This document shows positions 37,781 to 47,145 of a stretch of DNA of 64,000 bases, one piece after another. The number at the start of each line of letters is the position of its first letter. The stretch's first letter is position 1. A program made the translations under genes and the position numbers. Source of the stretch: Pseudomonas saponiphila (GTDB lineage: Bacteria; Pseudomonadota; Gammaproteobacteria; Pseudomonadales; Pseudomonadaceae); NCBI RefSeq assembly GCF_900105185.1, contig NZ_FNTJ01000001.1, forward strand, positions 1,873,501 to 1,937,500, written 5' to 3'. The notes beneath the pieces are model-generated. The model was not told where the DNA came from. It saw nothing but the letters and a program-made list of their open reading frames with translations, and made no database searches.

Positions 37781-38446
37781 ATGGCCGAATGGTTCAAGCA
37801 CATCTACTGGGCTGATATCGCCCAGGCCTGTCTCGACACCCTGAGCATGCTCGGTGCGGCCCTGGGCTTCACCGTGCTGCTGGGGCTGCCCCTGGGCGTG
37901 CTGCTGTTTCTCACCGGCAAGCGCCAGTTGCATGAGGCCGTGGGCCTGTATCGGTTGCTGTCGGTGATCGTCAACGTGCTGCGCTCCTTGCCCTTCATCA
38001 TCCTGCTGATCGTGCTGATTCCCCTGACCACCCTGCTGGTGGGCACCTCCCTCGGGGTGCCGGGGACCATCCCGCCGCTGGTGGTGGGCTGCACGCCGTT
38101 CTTTGCTCGGCTGGTGGAAACCGCCCTGCGGGAAGTCGACCACGGGGTGGTGGAAGCGACCCAGGCCATGGGCGGCAGCACCTGGCAGATCATCCGCCAC
38201 ACCCTGTTGCCCGAAGCCCGGGGCGGCCTGCTGGCGGCGGTCACGGTGACCGCCATCGTGCTGGTGGACTACACCGCCATGGCCGGGGTGATCGGTGGCG
38301 GCGGCCTTGGCGACCTGGCGATCCGTTACGGCTACCAGCGCTTCCAGACCGACGTGATGCTGGTCACCGTGATCCTCCTGCTGGTGCTGGTGCAGGCCCT
38401 GCAGATGACCGGCGACCGCCTGGTGGCGCACTACAGCCGACGTTGA
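37781..38446 (+). CDS. metI: Methionine-type ABC transporter permease
   Basis: A 221-residue inner-membrane permease of the MetI family with five hydrophobic segments. The ATPase-contact loop is EATQAMGGSTWQIIRHTLLPEA near 125-147, and GGGGLGDLAIRYGY near 170 is typical. ATG 37781 lies 4 bases after the sfnB stop. No metN ATPase gene is present on either side, which is unusual; the permease must use an ATPase encoded elsewhere. With sfnB in front, the cargo may be a sulfur compound such as methionine or a derivative. Confidence 0.9.
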   Translation: MAEWFKHIYWADIAQACLDTLSMLGAALGFTVLLGLPLGVLLFLTGKRQLHEAVGLYRLLSVIVNVLRSLPFIILLIVLIPLTTLLVGTSLGVPGTIPPLVVGCTPFFARLVETALREVDHGVVEATQAMGGSTWQIIRHTLLPEARGGLLAAVTVTAIVLVDYTAMAGVIGGGGLGDLAIRYGYQRFQTDVMLVTVILLLVLVQALQMTGDRLVAHYSRR

Positions 38447-38528
38447 ATCCATTGCCTTGAACACAACCCAAAAAGCGGCCCTACGTGTGCCTCACGACGG
38501 CCATCTGCCTTTGCCTTAGGAGCAACCC

Positions 38529-39299
38529 ATGAAAAAGACCCTGGCCGTACTGGCCGCCGTGCTGTCTCTGAGCGTCAATGCCAACGAAAAACTGCTGGTG
38601 GGCGCGACCCCGGTGCCCCACGCCGAGATCCTCGAATTCGTCAAACCCGAGTTGGCCAAGGAAGGCGTGGACCTGGACATCAAGGTCTTCACCGACTTTA
38701 TCCAGCCCAATCAGCAACTGGCGCTGAAGAACCTCGACGCCAACTACTACCAGTACCGGCCGTTCCTCGATGACTTCAACAAGACCCGGCACACCAACCT
38801 GGTGCCGGTGGTGGGGGTGCACATCGAGCCCTTCGGTGCCTATTCCACCAAGATCAAGAACATCGCCGAGCTCAAGGACGGCGCCAGCGTGTCGATTCCC
38901 AACGACCCAGTGAACACCGGCCGGGCCCTGGTGCTGCTGCATGAAGCGGGGTTGATCAAGCTCAAGGACCCGAGCAACACCCTGGCCACCCAGCGCGATA
39001 TCGTCGACAACCCCAAGCACCTGAAGATCCGTGAACTGGAAGGCGCCTTGCTGGCCCGTTCGGTGAGCCAGGTGGACCTGGCGTTCGTCTTCGCCAACTA
39101 CGCCCTGGAAGCCGGCATCGACACCAACAGCGCGCTGATCGTGGAGAAGGGCAAGGATCTGTACATCGAATTCCTGGTGGCCCGTCCGGACAACATCGAC
39201 GACCCGCGGATCCAGAAACTGGCCAAGGCGCTGAACTCCGACGCCGTGCGCCAATTCATCCTGAGCCGTTACAAAGGCCAGATCGCCCCCGGCTTCTAA
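38529..39299 (+). CDS. metQ: MetQ/NlpA-type substrate-binding protein
   Basis: A 256-residue periplasmic protein; the signal peptide KKTLAVLAAVLSLSVNA lacks a lipobox Cys, so it is soluble rather than a lipoprotein. Family blocks are LVGATPVPHAEIL near 23, NYYQYRPFLDDFN near 75 and SIPNDPVNTGRAL near 121. ATG 38529 has TTAGGAGCAA upstream. It is the binding partner of MetI in the sfnB-metI-metQ operon. Confidence 0.92.
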   Translation: MKKTLAVLAAVLSLSVNANEKLLVGATPVPHAEILEFVKPELAKEGVDLDIKVFTDFIQPNQQLALKNLDANYYQYRPFLDDFNKTRHTNLVPVVGVHIEPFGAYSTKIKNIAELKDGASVSIPNDPVNTGRALVLLHEAGLIKLKDPSNTLATQRDIVDNPKHLKIRELEGALLARSVSQVDLAFVFANYALEAGIDTNSALIVEKGKDLYIEFLVARPDNIDDPRIQKLAKALNSDAVRQFILSRYKGQIAPGF

Positions 39300-39329
39300 C
39301 CACCCGGCCCCCGCGGGGAAGGCGACTTG

Positions 39330-39470
39330 TAGGAGCTGGCTTGCCAGCGAAGAGGCCCATGAGATCGCCTTCGCCGGCAAGCCGGCCCCTACGGGGAGAG
39401 GAATTGTAGGAGCTGGCTTGCCAGCGAAGGGGGCCGCAAGATCGCCTTCGCCGCCAAGCTGGCCCCCACG
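39330..39470. repeat. Two REP pairs
   Basis: GTAGGAGCTGGCTTGCCAGC occurs twice (near 39330 and 39407), each followed by an inverted partner (GCCGGCAAGCCGGCCCCTAC and a diverged second copy). They lie between the convergent metQ and the defence-like operon. Confidence 0.75.
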
Positions 39471-39481
39471 CGGGAGGCGGA

Positions 39482-40816
39482 TCAGGTGCGCTGGTGCGCC
39501 TGCTCGCGATCAGCTTGCTGGGCGTCATCCAGCAGCACTTCCTTGAGTGGCACGGCGCCGACGGCCAGGGCTTTTTCGATGCTCAGGTCGTCGCCCTGGG
39601 TGGCCAGCAGGGCTTGCAGTCGCTGGAACTCACCGCACCAAATGGTTTCGATGTCCTTGTCGCGTCGGGTATCGCGCTGGGCGCTGAGGGCGACCGCTCG
39701 TACCTGCAGGCGGCCGTTGTCGGCGTTGCCCCCGACTTCCACGCCGTATCCCGGGGTGGCGCTCTTGCGCAGCACCACCCGGCCATCCTTGGCCCAGGCG
39801 GTGGCCATGCCCTCGCGGACTTCGTAGCCCAGGCCGGCCAGGCCTTCGAGCACCGCCTGACGACGGGCCAGGGCGGCGCGCTGTTGCAACTCGGCTTCGA
39901 TCAGCGCGCTGAAGCGGGCAATCAGCTCATCCACGGGCGCCATGTTGGCCAGGCTGCACTGTTCGGCCCGGGACAGCTCTGCCCCGGCGGCCGCCGGACA
40001 CAAGCTCGCCACTTCGCTGGCCAGTGCCTGGAGGCGCGCCAGGCGTGCGCGGCGCTCCTGGCTGTCACGGGTGGCCTGAGCCAGTTCCAGCACCAGGCTG
40101 TCCAGCAACAGGTTGCGCTGTGGCGCGCGGGTTTCGGCGTCGATCAGGCGCAAGGCGGCCAGGTAGGGGTCGGCACTGGCCTGATCATCGAGGGTCAGCA
40201 ACTGGGCAATGTGCTGCTCGATGCGTTCCAGCCTGGGTTCCTTTTGTTCATGGGCGGCGCGCCATTGGGCCAGGGTCTGGGGTGCGCTGTCGTCTTGCAG
40301 GCGTCGGGCCAGTTGTTGCTGGGCCTCGCTCAGGCCCGGCTCCTGGGCGACGGCGCCGAGGTGGGCGAACCCCTGGGCCAGGATCGACTCGACCGCCGCC
40401 ACGGGCTGGCCTTCGGCAATCGCCTGCAACTGTTGCAGCCACTCGGCTGAAAGGGCTTTGCCTTGCAACGCCCCCAGCAGGGTGGCGGCGTTTTCCCGCT
40501 GACGGCGGGCCAGTTGGCGCTGTTGCGCGACCTGCTGCACGGCGCGTTGTTCCCGTTGTTGCAGATCGTCCTTGAGGAACTCGATTTCGATCGGCACCTG
40601 TTTCTGCAGATCCACCAGGCGATCGGCTTCGATCAATTGGCGCAACTGCTGGAGACGGCCGTGGGTCGCGGCCCGCTCCTGCTCGCTCAGTTGCCCCAGG
40701 CGTTGCGCCTGGGCTTCCCAGCGGGCAATCGCCTGCTCCAGGCGCCGCAGGTGACCGGCGCAGATGTCGAGGATTTCTTCACGGGTGACGATCCGCACCA
40801 CTTTCGGGCCGCTCAT
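39482..40816 (-). CDS. Coiled-coil protein, last gene of the defence-like operon
   Basis: A 444-residue soluble protein beginning MSGPKVVRIVTREEILDIC. Residues ~20-330 are Gln/Arg/Glu/Ala-rich and largely predicted helical coiled coil. The C-terminal ~110 residues (from GLGYEVREGM) look like a compact beta-rich domain with VVLRKSATPGYGVEV and TIWCGEFQRLQ. No catalytic motif is recognised. ATG 40816 overlaps the stop of the helicase-fusion gene (ATGA), so the two are cotranslated. It may be an adaptor or a sensor in the same complex; that is inference. Confidence 0.7.
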   Translation of the reverse strand: MSGPKVVRIVTREEILDICAGHLRRLEQAIARWEAQAQRLGQLSEQERAATHGRLQQLRQLIEADRLVDLQKQVPIEIEFLKDDLQQREQRAVQQVAQQRQLARRQRENAATLLGALQGKALSAEWLQQLQAIAEGQPVAAVESILAQGFAHLGAVAQEPGLSEAQQQLARRLQDDSAPQTLAQWRAAHEQKEPRLERIEQHIAQLLTLDDQASADPYLAALRLIDAETRAPQRNLLLDSLVLELAQATRDSQERRARLARLQALASEVASLCPAAAGAELSRAEQCSLANMAPVDELIARFSALIEAELQQRAALARRQAVLEGLAGLGYEVREGMATAWAKDGRVVLRKSATPGYGVEVGGNADNGRLQVRAVALSAQRDTRRDKDIETIWCGEFQRLQALLATQGDDLSIEKALAVGAVPLKEVLLDDAQQADREQAHQRT

Positions 40817-43800
40817 GGGGTTTGCTCCGTGTCAGCCAGGGTTTGAGGTGGCGTTTGTGCTGCGCAGCCGGCCAGCGGTTGCAGGGCCTGTTCGATGGCG
40901 GCCTGCAGGCGTGCGCGTTCGTTGTGGGGGTCGTGGTACCAGGCCTGGGACGAGACTCGATGCAGGTGGGGAATGGCTCGGCGCAGTACCGACGGGCGCC
41001 AGATCTCCCGGGAGCGGGCGCGGGCCAGCAGCCCGTGGCGCGGGGTGTCGCATTCGATGCCCAGGGCGTAGAGCCCGGTATCGGGATGCTCGATGGCAAA
41101 GTCCAGGCCGAAGGCATCCCCTTCGTTGGCGCTGATCGGGTTCCAGCCCAGGGAGCGGATGAACGCCGCCACCGCCTGGGTGAATCCGTCGCCGTGGTCG
41201 TTGTGCCGGGCCCGGGTGTCCTGGCGCTCGGTGACCAGGCGCTGCAGCAGCTTGTGGCCGCTGGCGAACTCCCCGGCCGACAGGGCGCGGGCGTACTCCA
41301 GGTAGCCTTGCAGGTAGTCTCGCGGGCTGGCGGGCGGGCGCTGGGTGGTGAGCATGTCGGAGATGTCGGCAATCGGCATCGAGGTGATCATCACCACTTT
41401 GCGCCGGGCCCGGGTCACCGCCACATTGAGCCGGCGTTCGCCGCCGGTCTGCCCGAGCACCCCGAAATTGCGTCGGAAACTGCCTTGGCCGTTTCGCCCG
41501 AAGGTCGAGGAAAACACGATGATGTCGCGCTCGTCGCCCTGGACGTTCTCGACGTTCTTGACGAACACCGACATGTCTTCGCCGTCCTCGCTGCGTTCGC
41601 GTTCCTCGCTGTAGGCGGCACGAAACACCGGGTCCTGTTCGGCTCGCAGCTCCAGGTGCTCCTCGATCAGGTCGGCCTGCTTGCGGTTGAAGGTCACCAC
41701 CCCCACCGACGGTCGCTCGGCGTAGGGCGTCTGCCACAGCTCGGCCAGGTAGTCGACCACCCGTTGCGCCTCCTCGGGGTTGACCTGCTGCTGGTAGACG
41801 CCGTCCACGCGGATCAGCTCCAGCGGCTTGATGGCGAGGATATTGGCCTCTGGGTGACGCACCGGAATGCTCAGCCGGTTGCCATAGAACGAGGCGTTGG
41901 AGAAACCGATCAGCTCGCGGTAGGCCGAGCGGTAGTGGATCTGCAGGGTGGTGGCGGGCAAGGCGCTGCGGGCCAGTTGCAGCAGGTCCGGGCAGTCCTT
42001 GATTTCGCGGCGGTTCCAGGTGTCTTCGAAGGCCTCGCGTTGTTCTTCGTCGGCGTCGGCATCGGGCTGGTCGCCGTCGAACAGTTCGGCCTCGTCGCTT
42101 TCCACCCGGCTGGAGAAGAAGGCGGTGGGCGGCATCTGCTTCTCGTCGCCGCTGACCACCGTGACCCGGCCCCGGTACAGGGTCGGCAGGGCGAATTCCA
42201 CCGGCATCTGCGAGGCTTCGTCGTAGATCACGATATCGAACAGCCCGGGCTTGAGCGGCAGCACCCGGCTGGCCACGTCCGGGTTCATCAGCCATACCGG
42301 CCGCAGGCTCATCAGCCCAAGACCAGCGCCCATCTCCATGAATTCGCGCAAGCGGCGCGAACGCCGGCCGGTGAGGCGGGTCACGTCTTCCCACTGCTTG
42401 CGGGTGCCCAGGCGCGCGAGGTCGATGCCTTCGCTGAGCAGTTGGCGGTTGAGGCTGCGCATCTGGGTGTCGGCCTGCCCGAGGCTGGCGATCTTCGCCG
42501 CGGTTTCACTGTGCTCCAGCATCAGCTCGGGTTGGCGTTGTTCCATCTGGCGCTTCCAGCCCAGCCGCGCTTCGCGGTTGAGCATGCGCCGGACCACGGC
42601 CTCCAGCTGCTCGGCGGGAATGGCGTCGAGCGTTGTCTGGTATTCGCGCAGTATCTGCAGTAACTCCAGGTCGGCCGGTGACAGCTGGCCGGCCCGGGCG
42701 CGGAACGCCTGGTAGGCGCTCAGGGTCGGCAAGGCTTCGCGCAGGCGATTGAGGGCCGGCTGGTTGCCCTGGTTGTGCTCCACGCGCTGACGCAGTTGGC
42801 CCAGCAGCTCCGGTTGCAACCATGGATTGAGGCGCTGCAGGGCATTCAGGCTGTCCTGGCGCACGCTGTGGCGGATAAAGGCGGCGTCGTAACCGGCCAG
42901 CAGGCTGTCCAGGGGTTGCCGCTGGCCGGTCAGTACCACGGCGTCCAGCTGTTCCACCCGTGGCGCCTGCGCCAGGCTCATGGCCAGGACGCGCATTTCT
43001 TCCAGCTGCCCGAGGTCCTGGCGCACTTGCGGCAGCAGGTCCGGGCCGCAATCGTCGGCGATCTGCGCGAGGCCCAGTTGCTGATGCAGTTGCTGCAACT
43101 GGTTGCGCAAGGGCCGCCACTGGCTTTCCAGCAGGGCCGCCGCCAGCAGTGGCGGCAGGTGCTGCGGCTCGGCCGGGGCGCCCTGTTCGGCGAGGAAGGC
43201 CAGCAACCGGCGCTGGCGGATCAGGCGCAGCGGGTTCAGGCGCGCCAGCCAGGAGCGGCCCTGGATCACGGCGCGGGCGCGGTGCTGCAGGGTGCGCAAC
43301 TGGGCCGCGGGCAGGGCGCTGAGGCCCGGCGCCAGATCGGCCTGATGGGCCGCCGCGTCGCATTGCTGCAGTTGTTGAGCCAGGGCTTGCAGGGTCTGGA
43401 TCAGCCCATCGCCTTCGGCCGTCTGCCCCGGGTGGCCACGGAACAGCGGCAGCCAGCGCGCCAGCCGCTGGCGGCGTTCATCGTCCAGGCCCAGCAGGCT
43501 GTGCACGTGCTGTTCGAGCCAGGCGCGGTAGGGCGCCGGGTCGTCCACTTCAAAATCGGCCGGGTGCGCCTGCAGGGTTTCCAGGCGCTGTTCCTCGCAG
43601 CGCCACAGGCGTTCGAAGCCGTCGTTGAAGGCTTGCAGGGTGGCGGCATCGGTGGGGAACGGCTGGAGCTGGGCCAGGGCGCTCTGTTCATAGCGGGCCG
43701 GCAGCCACAGGCGGATCAGCGGCGCGCAGGCTTCTTCCAGGCGCGTCAGGTCGGCGATGCCCAGGGCCGCCAGGTGCTGGCGCAGTACCGCAACGTCCAG

Positions 43801-46800
43801 TGGCGCAGGCCCCTGTTCCAGGCCGATCAGCTCGCCGATCAGCTGGCGGTAGCTCAAGCCGCAGTGTTCATCGACGCGGTGCAGGCTCTGGTGGAAGCGA
43901 TCCAGCTCGCCCTCCAGGGCCTCGATGCGTGCCGCCAGGCGCTCGCGCTGGTGCAGCCAGGGCTGCTGGGCGGCATCGTCCTTGAACAGGGCTTCGAGCT
44001 GTTCGCGGACACTGCGGATCACCGGTTCGCGGTCGCGGTTGATGTCGTTGAGCATCACCACCCGGTTGCCCAGGCCCTCGGCCACCAGGCGCTTGTGCAC
44101 CACCTCCAGGGCCGCGTGCTTCTGGCAGACGATCAGCAGGCTGCGCTGGCGACCGATGGCGTCGGCCACCATGTTGACGATGGTCTGGCTCTTGCCGGTG
44201 CCGGGCGGCCCTTCCACCAGCAGCCCGGGCGCCTGGCGCGCCTGGAGCACCGCGGCTTCCTGGGACGGATCGCTGGCCACGGTAAAGAAGCGTTGCAGCT
44301 CCGGCGCGGGCGCTGCGGCCGGGCTGTCGCCGCCGTCCTGCTCCGTCGGGTTCAGGCGCAGGGCGGTTTCCAATCCGGTGCCGCCGGGCGGCAGGGCCTT
44401 GAGCTGGCGCAGGTCCTCGCCAATGGCCTGGCCGATGAAGGCGACGTGGAACAGCACGGCGGCGCAGGCCAGTTGATCCTGGTAGGGCGGCACCTCGGTG
44501 CTGGCCGGCGGCAGGTTGCCCAGTACCCGGGAACCCGGCGTGGCCAGCATGCCGAAGGCGTCCATGACATCGGCAGCCTTGAGCGCCGAGCGTCCCAGCA
44601 GTTCGTCGGCGGCCTTGCGCCAGAGCTTGGCGGGCTCGATACCCAGCAGGGTGTCGAGGCCCGGGTTGAGGCGCACCTCTTCACGCTCGCTGTCGAAGAC
44701 CAGGGCCACCTTGCCGCGGCTGCCGACTTCCAGCAGCAGCTTGACCGGCCACAGCAGCAAGGGCGCGATGCGGGTGCGGGTGGTGCCTCGCGGGTCCCGG
44801 GTCAGGAGGAAGGGGAAGCCCAGGTACAGGCCGTCGATCCCGGTGTCGCGCTGGTACAGCGAACTCTGGCGGTACAGGCTGTTGAGCCGCGCATCCAGCA
44901 GTGGATTCTCGGCGAAGCACGCCGGGTCGAGGTGGATGGGCTGGGCGTTGCGCGCCACCAGATGATCCAGCAGCGCCGGGGCCGGGCTGCGTTCGCCGTG
45001 CAATTCGTTGAGGTCGACCCGGGCGGTGGTCTTGCCGATGCTCATGCGCACCAGCGGGCCGCGCAGCACCCCGCTGGCGACCTTCTTCTCGAAGAAGTCG
45101 AGGATCTGCGCAACGTAATGCTGCTTTTGCGGTTCCAGCCACTGTTCGGCACCGATGGCTAGCAGCACCAGGGCCTTGGCCAGGGGCATGCGCCGTTCCA
45201 GGCGGAACTGCTCGGCCCACTCGTCGACGCTGGGCACGCCGCAGCGGGCGAAGCCGCTGATGCGTTCGTCGACCTCCCGGTACAAGACCGGGCGCGGCAG
45301 CCCCAGCAGGGTGCGGGCGCTATCGGCATCGAAGCTCAGGACTACGGCCTCGCAGGCCAGGGTGGTGGCTTCTTCGAGGATGGCGTCCACCGCGCGGAAC
45401 TGGCCGATGGCGGCGCTGAGCAGCACGATCAGGTCTTCTTCACTGATGGTGCGCCGGTCGGCCAGGGACAGGATGCCGTGGTGCTCGCTGTCCGGCAGCA
45501 GACGCTGACGTGCTTCCCATAGCGCGGCCAGATGGGCTCGGGAGCTGGAGAGCAGGTAGATGCGCAACTGCTCCTCGTCCAGTTCGATGGCCTGGTGCTG
45601 GGCGCGTTGGCGCACCTGTTCGGCCCGCAGCTTGAGCCGCGACAGCCAGTGTTCGCTCTCCAGGCGTTCCAGCAGGTCCGGGGCCGGGCCGCTGATCAAC
45701 CGGTAGCCGTCCAGGGGATGTTCCAGCAGCCAGCCCGGGGTGACGATCTGGCCGCGCAGGATCAGCGGCATTTCCGGGTTCAGCAGCTTCAGCGCCAGCA
45801 TCAGCCGGGTATCGTCTTCCAGCTCCTGGTGCTGGGCTACCTGACGCAGGCCGGCCAGGTGGCGGGCGGACACCCCGGCCTGTTCGGCCCAGGTGACGAT
45901 CACCCCGCGCAACAGGTGATCCAGGGCCTGGGGCCAATGCTCGGCTTCGGCGGCGGCCAGGGCGAACGGTCCCGGGCGGCGGAAGCGCCGGGTGCCCAGG
46001 GCAATGCTGGCGCCTTCGTCGGCGTCCTCTTCGCGGGTGATCGAGTCCGGGACGCGGGGGCTTTCGCCCTGCAGCCAGGCCTGAACCTGGGGCCATTGCC
46101 AGCGCTGGTGGCGATCCCGCGCCAGCAGGCCGCGCAGCAGCAGCTCCAGGCGCGGGTCGAGGTCCTCCGGCAGCAGCACGCCATTGGCCAGCACGTGAAT
46201 CAGGTAGGCGTTGGCGTTGATCCCGGCAAAGCACTGGCCCTGGGTCAGTTGCTCCAGCAGGATCATCCCCAGGCTCCACCAGTCGGAAGCCGCGGCCACG
46301 CCGCCGGCGATGGCTTCGGGGGCCATGTAGCGGCTGGTTTCCAGAGGCGAGACGATGTCCAGGTCGAACTCGGACAGGCGCGCCGAGCCGAAGCCGCTGA
46401 TCACCAGGTCCAGGGGCTCGCGGCTGCGCACCAGCAAAGTGGCCGGACGCAGGTCGCGGTGGCGCAGGCCGGCTTCACTGAACGCATGCAGGGCCTGGCC
46501 CAGTTCACTGACGATGTGCTGTACCGCCGCCCGATCGCTGACCACGATTCCCAGCTCGGCCAGGGTGCCGCCGGTGAGCTCCTCGGCCACTTCGAAGGCG
46601 CGTTCGTCCCAGCGGCCGGTGAGGATGATCTCCGGCACGTGTTCCCGGGGCAGGCGCTTGAGGGCTTCGTACACCGAAGGGTCGGGTTCGGCGCCGGCCT
46701 GGTAGAGGGTCAGCACCGCCTGCTGGGCGGTTTCACGGTGCTCGGCGATAAAGCGCTCGCGCACGCCGCCGCTGCTGATCTGCCGCAGCAGGCGCCAACC

Positions 46801-47130
46801 CTCGATCACGGTTTCGCTGTCGGCGGCGGGGGCTGTGGCGGCAGCGGGTTGCTCCGCGGCAAGCGGGTCGGCGCCGCAGACCAGGCACATCAGGTCGCCG
46901 TCGGCCATGGCGTGGCCGTTGCTGCAGGCCAGGGTTGAGCTGCCGTGCGCTGCGACCTCGGGCTGGGGCTCCAGTGCTTCGGCGGTGATCACCGGCTGCG
47001 GGCGCCAGCCCTCGGGGTGAATCGCTTCGGCGGACAGTTCCCAGCCGCAGACCCGGTGGTCCACCTGGCCTTCGCAGAAGATTTCGGCCAGGGAGCGTTC
47101 AGTCTGGCAATTGGGGCAAAAACGTATCAT
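40813..47130 (-). CDS. Zinc-ribbon / pseudokinase / SF1 helicase / nuclease fusion
   Basis: A 2105-residue multidomain protein. At the N-terminus are Cys clusters FCPNCQ...C...C (5-28) and ACSNGH...CLVCG (~67-86). A protein-kinase-like domain (~110-355) has HRDLRP and MAPEA, but the VAIK Lys is Thr, the Asn after HRD is Thr and DFG reads GFG, so it is probably a pseudokinase. A DUF4011-like linker leads to an SF1 helicase: GPPGTGKSQT near 975, IYDEASQMP near 1637, NVENVQGDERD, and NVAVTRARR near 1905. The C-terminal domain has GLDFAIEHPD...GIECDTPRHG (~2005-2030), like MTES_1575/Vsr-type nucleases. Sense-kinase-helicase-nuclease fusions are typical of conflict systems. The radical-SAM gene ends 15 bases before it. 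Confidence 0.85.
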   Translation of the reverse strand: MIRFCPNCQTERSLAEIFCEGQVDHRVCGWELSAEAIHPEGWRPQPVITAEALEPQPEVAAHGSSTLACSNGHAMADGDLMCLVCGADPLAAEQPAAATAPAADSETVIEGWRLLRQISSGGVRERFIAEHRETAQQAVLTLYQAGAEPDPSVYEALKRLPREHVPEIILTGRWDERAFEVAEELTGGTLAELGIVVSDRAAVQHIVSELGQALHAFSEAGLRHRDLRPATLLVRSREPLDLVISGFGSARLSEFDLDIVSPLETSRYMAPEAIAGGVAAASDWWSLGMILLEQLTQGQCFAGINANAYLIHVLANGVLLPEDLDPRLELLLRGLLARDRHQRWQWPQVQAWLQGESPRVPDSITREEDADEGASIALGTRRFRRPGPFALAAAEAEHWPQALDHLLRGVIVTWAEQAGVSARHLAGLRQVAQHQELEDDTRLMLALKLLNPEMPLILRGQIVTPGWLLEHPLDGYRLISGPAPDLLERLESEHWLSRLKLRAEQVRQRAQHQAIELDEEQLRIYLLSSSRAHLAALWEARQRLLPDSEHHGILSLADRRTISEEDLIVLLSAAIGQFRAVDAILEEATTLACEAVVLSFDADSARTLLGLPRPVLYREVDERISGFARCGVPSVDEWAEQFRLERRMPLAKALVLLAIGAEQWLEPQKQHYVAQILDFFEKKVASGVLRGPLVRMSIGKTTARVDLNELHGERSPAPALLDHLVARNAQPIHLDPACFAENPLLDARLNSLYRQSSLYQRDTGIDGLYLGFPFLLTRDPRGTTRTRIAPLLLWPVKLLLEVGSRGKVALVFDSEREEVRLNPGLDTLLGIEPAKLWRKAADELLGRSALKAADVMDAFGMLATPGSRVLGNLPPASTEVPPYQDQLACAAVLFHVAFIGQAIGEDLRQLKALPPGGTGLETALRLNPTEQDGGDSPAAAPAPELQRFFTVASDPSQEAAVLQARQAPGLLVEGPPGTGKSQTIVNMVADAIGRQRSLLIVCQKHAALEVVHKRLVAEGLGNRVVMLNDINRDREPVIRSVREQLEALFKDDAAQQPWLHQRERLAARIEALEGELDRFHQSLHRVDEHCGLSYRQLIGELIGLEQGPAPLDVAVLRQHLAALGIADLTRLEEACAPLIRLWLPARYEQSALAQLQPFPTDAATLQAFNDGFERLWRCEEQRLETLQAHPADFEVDDPAPYRAWLEQHVHSLLGLDDERRQRLARWLPLFRGHPGQTAEGDGLIQTLQALAQQLQQCDAAAHQADLAPGLSALPAAQLRTLQHRARAVIQGRSWLARLNPLRLIRQRRLLAFLAEQGAPAEPQHLPPLLAAALLESQWRPLRNQLQQLHQQLGLAQIADDCGPDLLPQVRQDLGQLEEMRVLAMSLAQAPRVEQLDAVVLTGQRQPLDSLLAGYDAAFIRHSVRQDSLNALQRLNPWLQPELLGQLRQRVEHNQGNQPALNRLREALPTLSAYQAFRARAGQLSPADLELLQILREYQTTLDAIPAEQLEAVVRRMLNREARLGWKRQMEQRQPELMLEHSETAAKIASLGQADTQMRSLNRQLLSEGIDLARLGTRKQWEDVTRLTGRRSRRLREFMEMGAGLGLMSLRPVWLMNPDVASRVLPLKPGLFDIVIYDEASQMPVEFALPTLYRGRVTVVSGDEKQMPPTAFFSSRVESDEAELFDGDQPDADADEEQREAFEDTWNRREIKDCPDLLQLARSALPATTLQIHYRSAYRELIGFSNASFYGNRLSIPVRHPEANILAIKPLELIRVDGVYQQQVNPEEAQRVVDYLAELWQTPYAERPSVGVVTFNRKQADLIEEHLELRAEQDPVFRAAYSEERERSEDGEDMSVFVKNVENVQGDERDIIVFSSTFGRNGQGSFRRNFGVLGQTGGERRLNVAVTRARRKVVMITSMPIADISDMLTTQRPPASPRDYLQGYLEYARALSAGEFASGHKLLQRLVTERQDTRARHNDHGDGFTQAVAAFIRSLGWNPISANEGDAFGLDFAIEHPDTGLYALGIECDTPRHGLLARARSREIWRPSVLRRAIPHLHRVSSQAWYHDPHNERARLQAAIEQALQPLAGCAAQTPPQTLADTEQTP

Positions 47131-47145
47131 CGGTGGCGGTTCCGG

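Noticed and set aside
42775..45162. 795-codon plus-strand frame opposite the helicase fusion
   Set aside because: Gln/Ala/Arg-rich shadow of the opposite strand with no domain; the minus-strand protein has full helicase motifs.
40813..47130. Mokosh defence system
   Set aside because: A kinase-like domain and COG1112-type helicase are present, but the nuclease is restriction-type rather than PLD and the partner genes differ.
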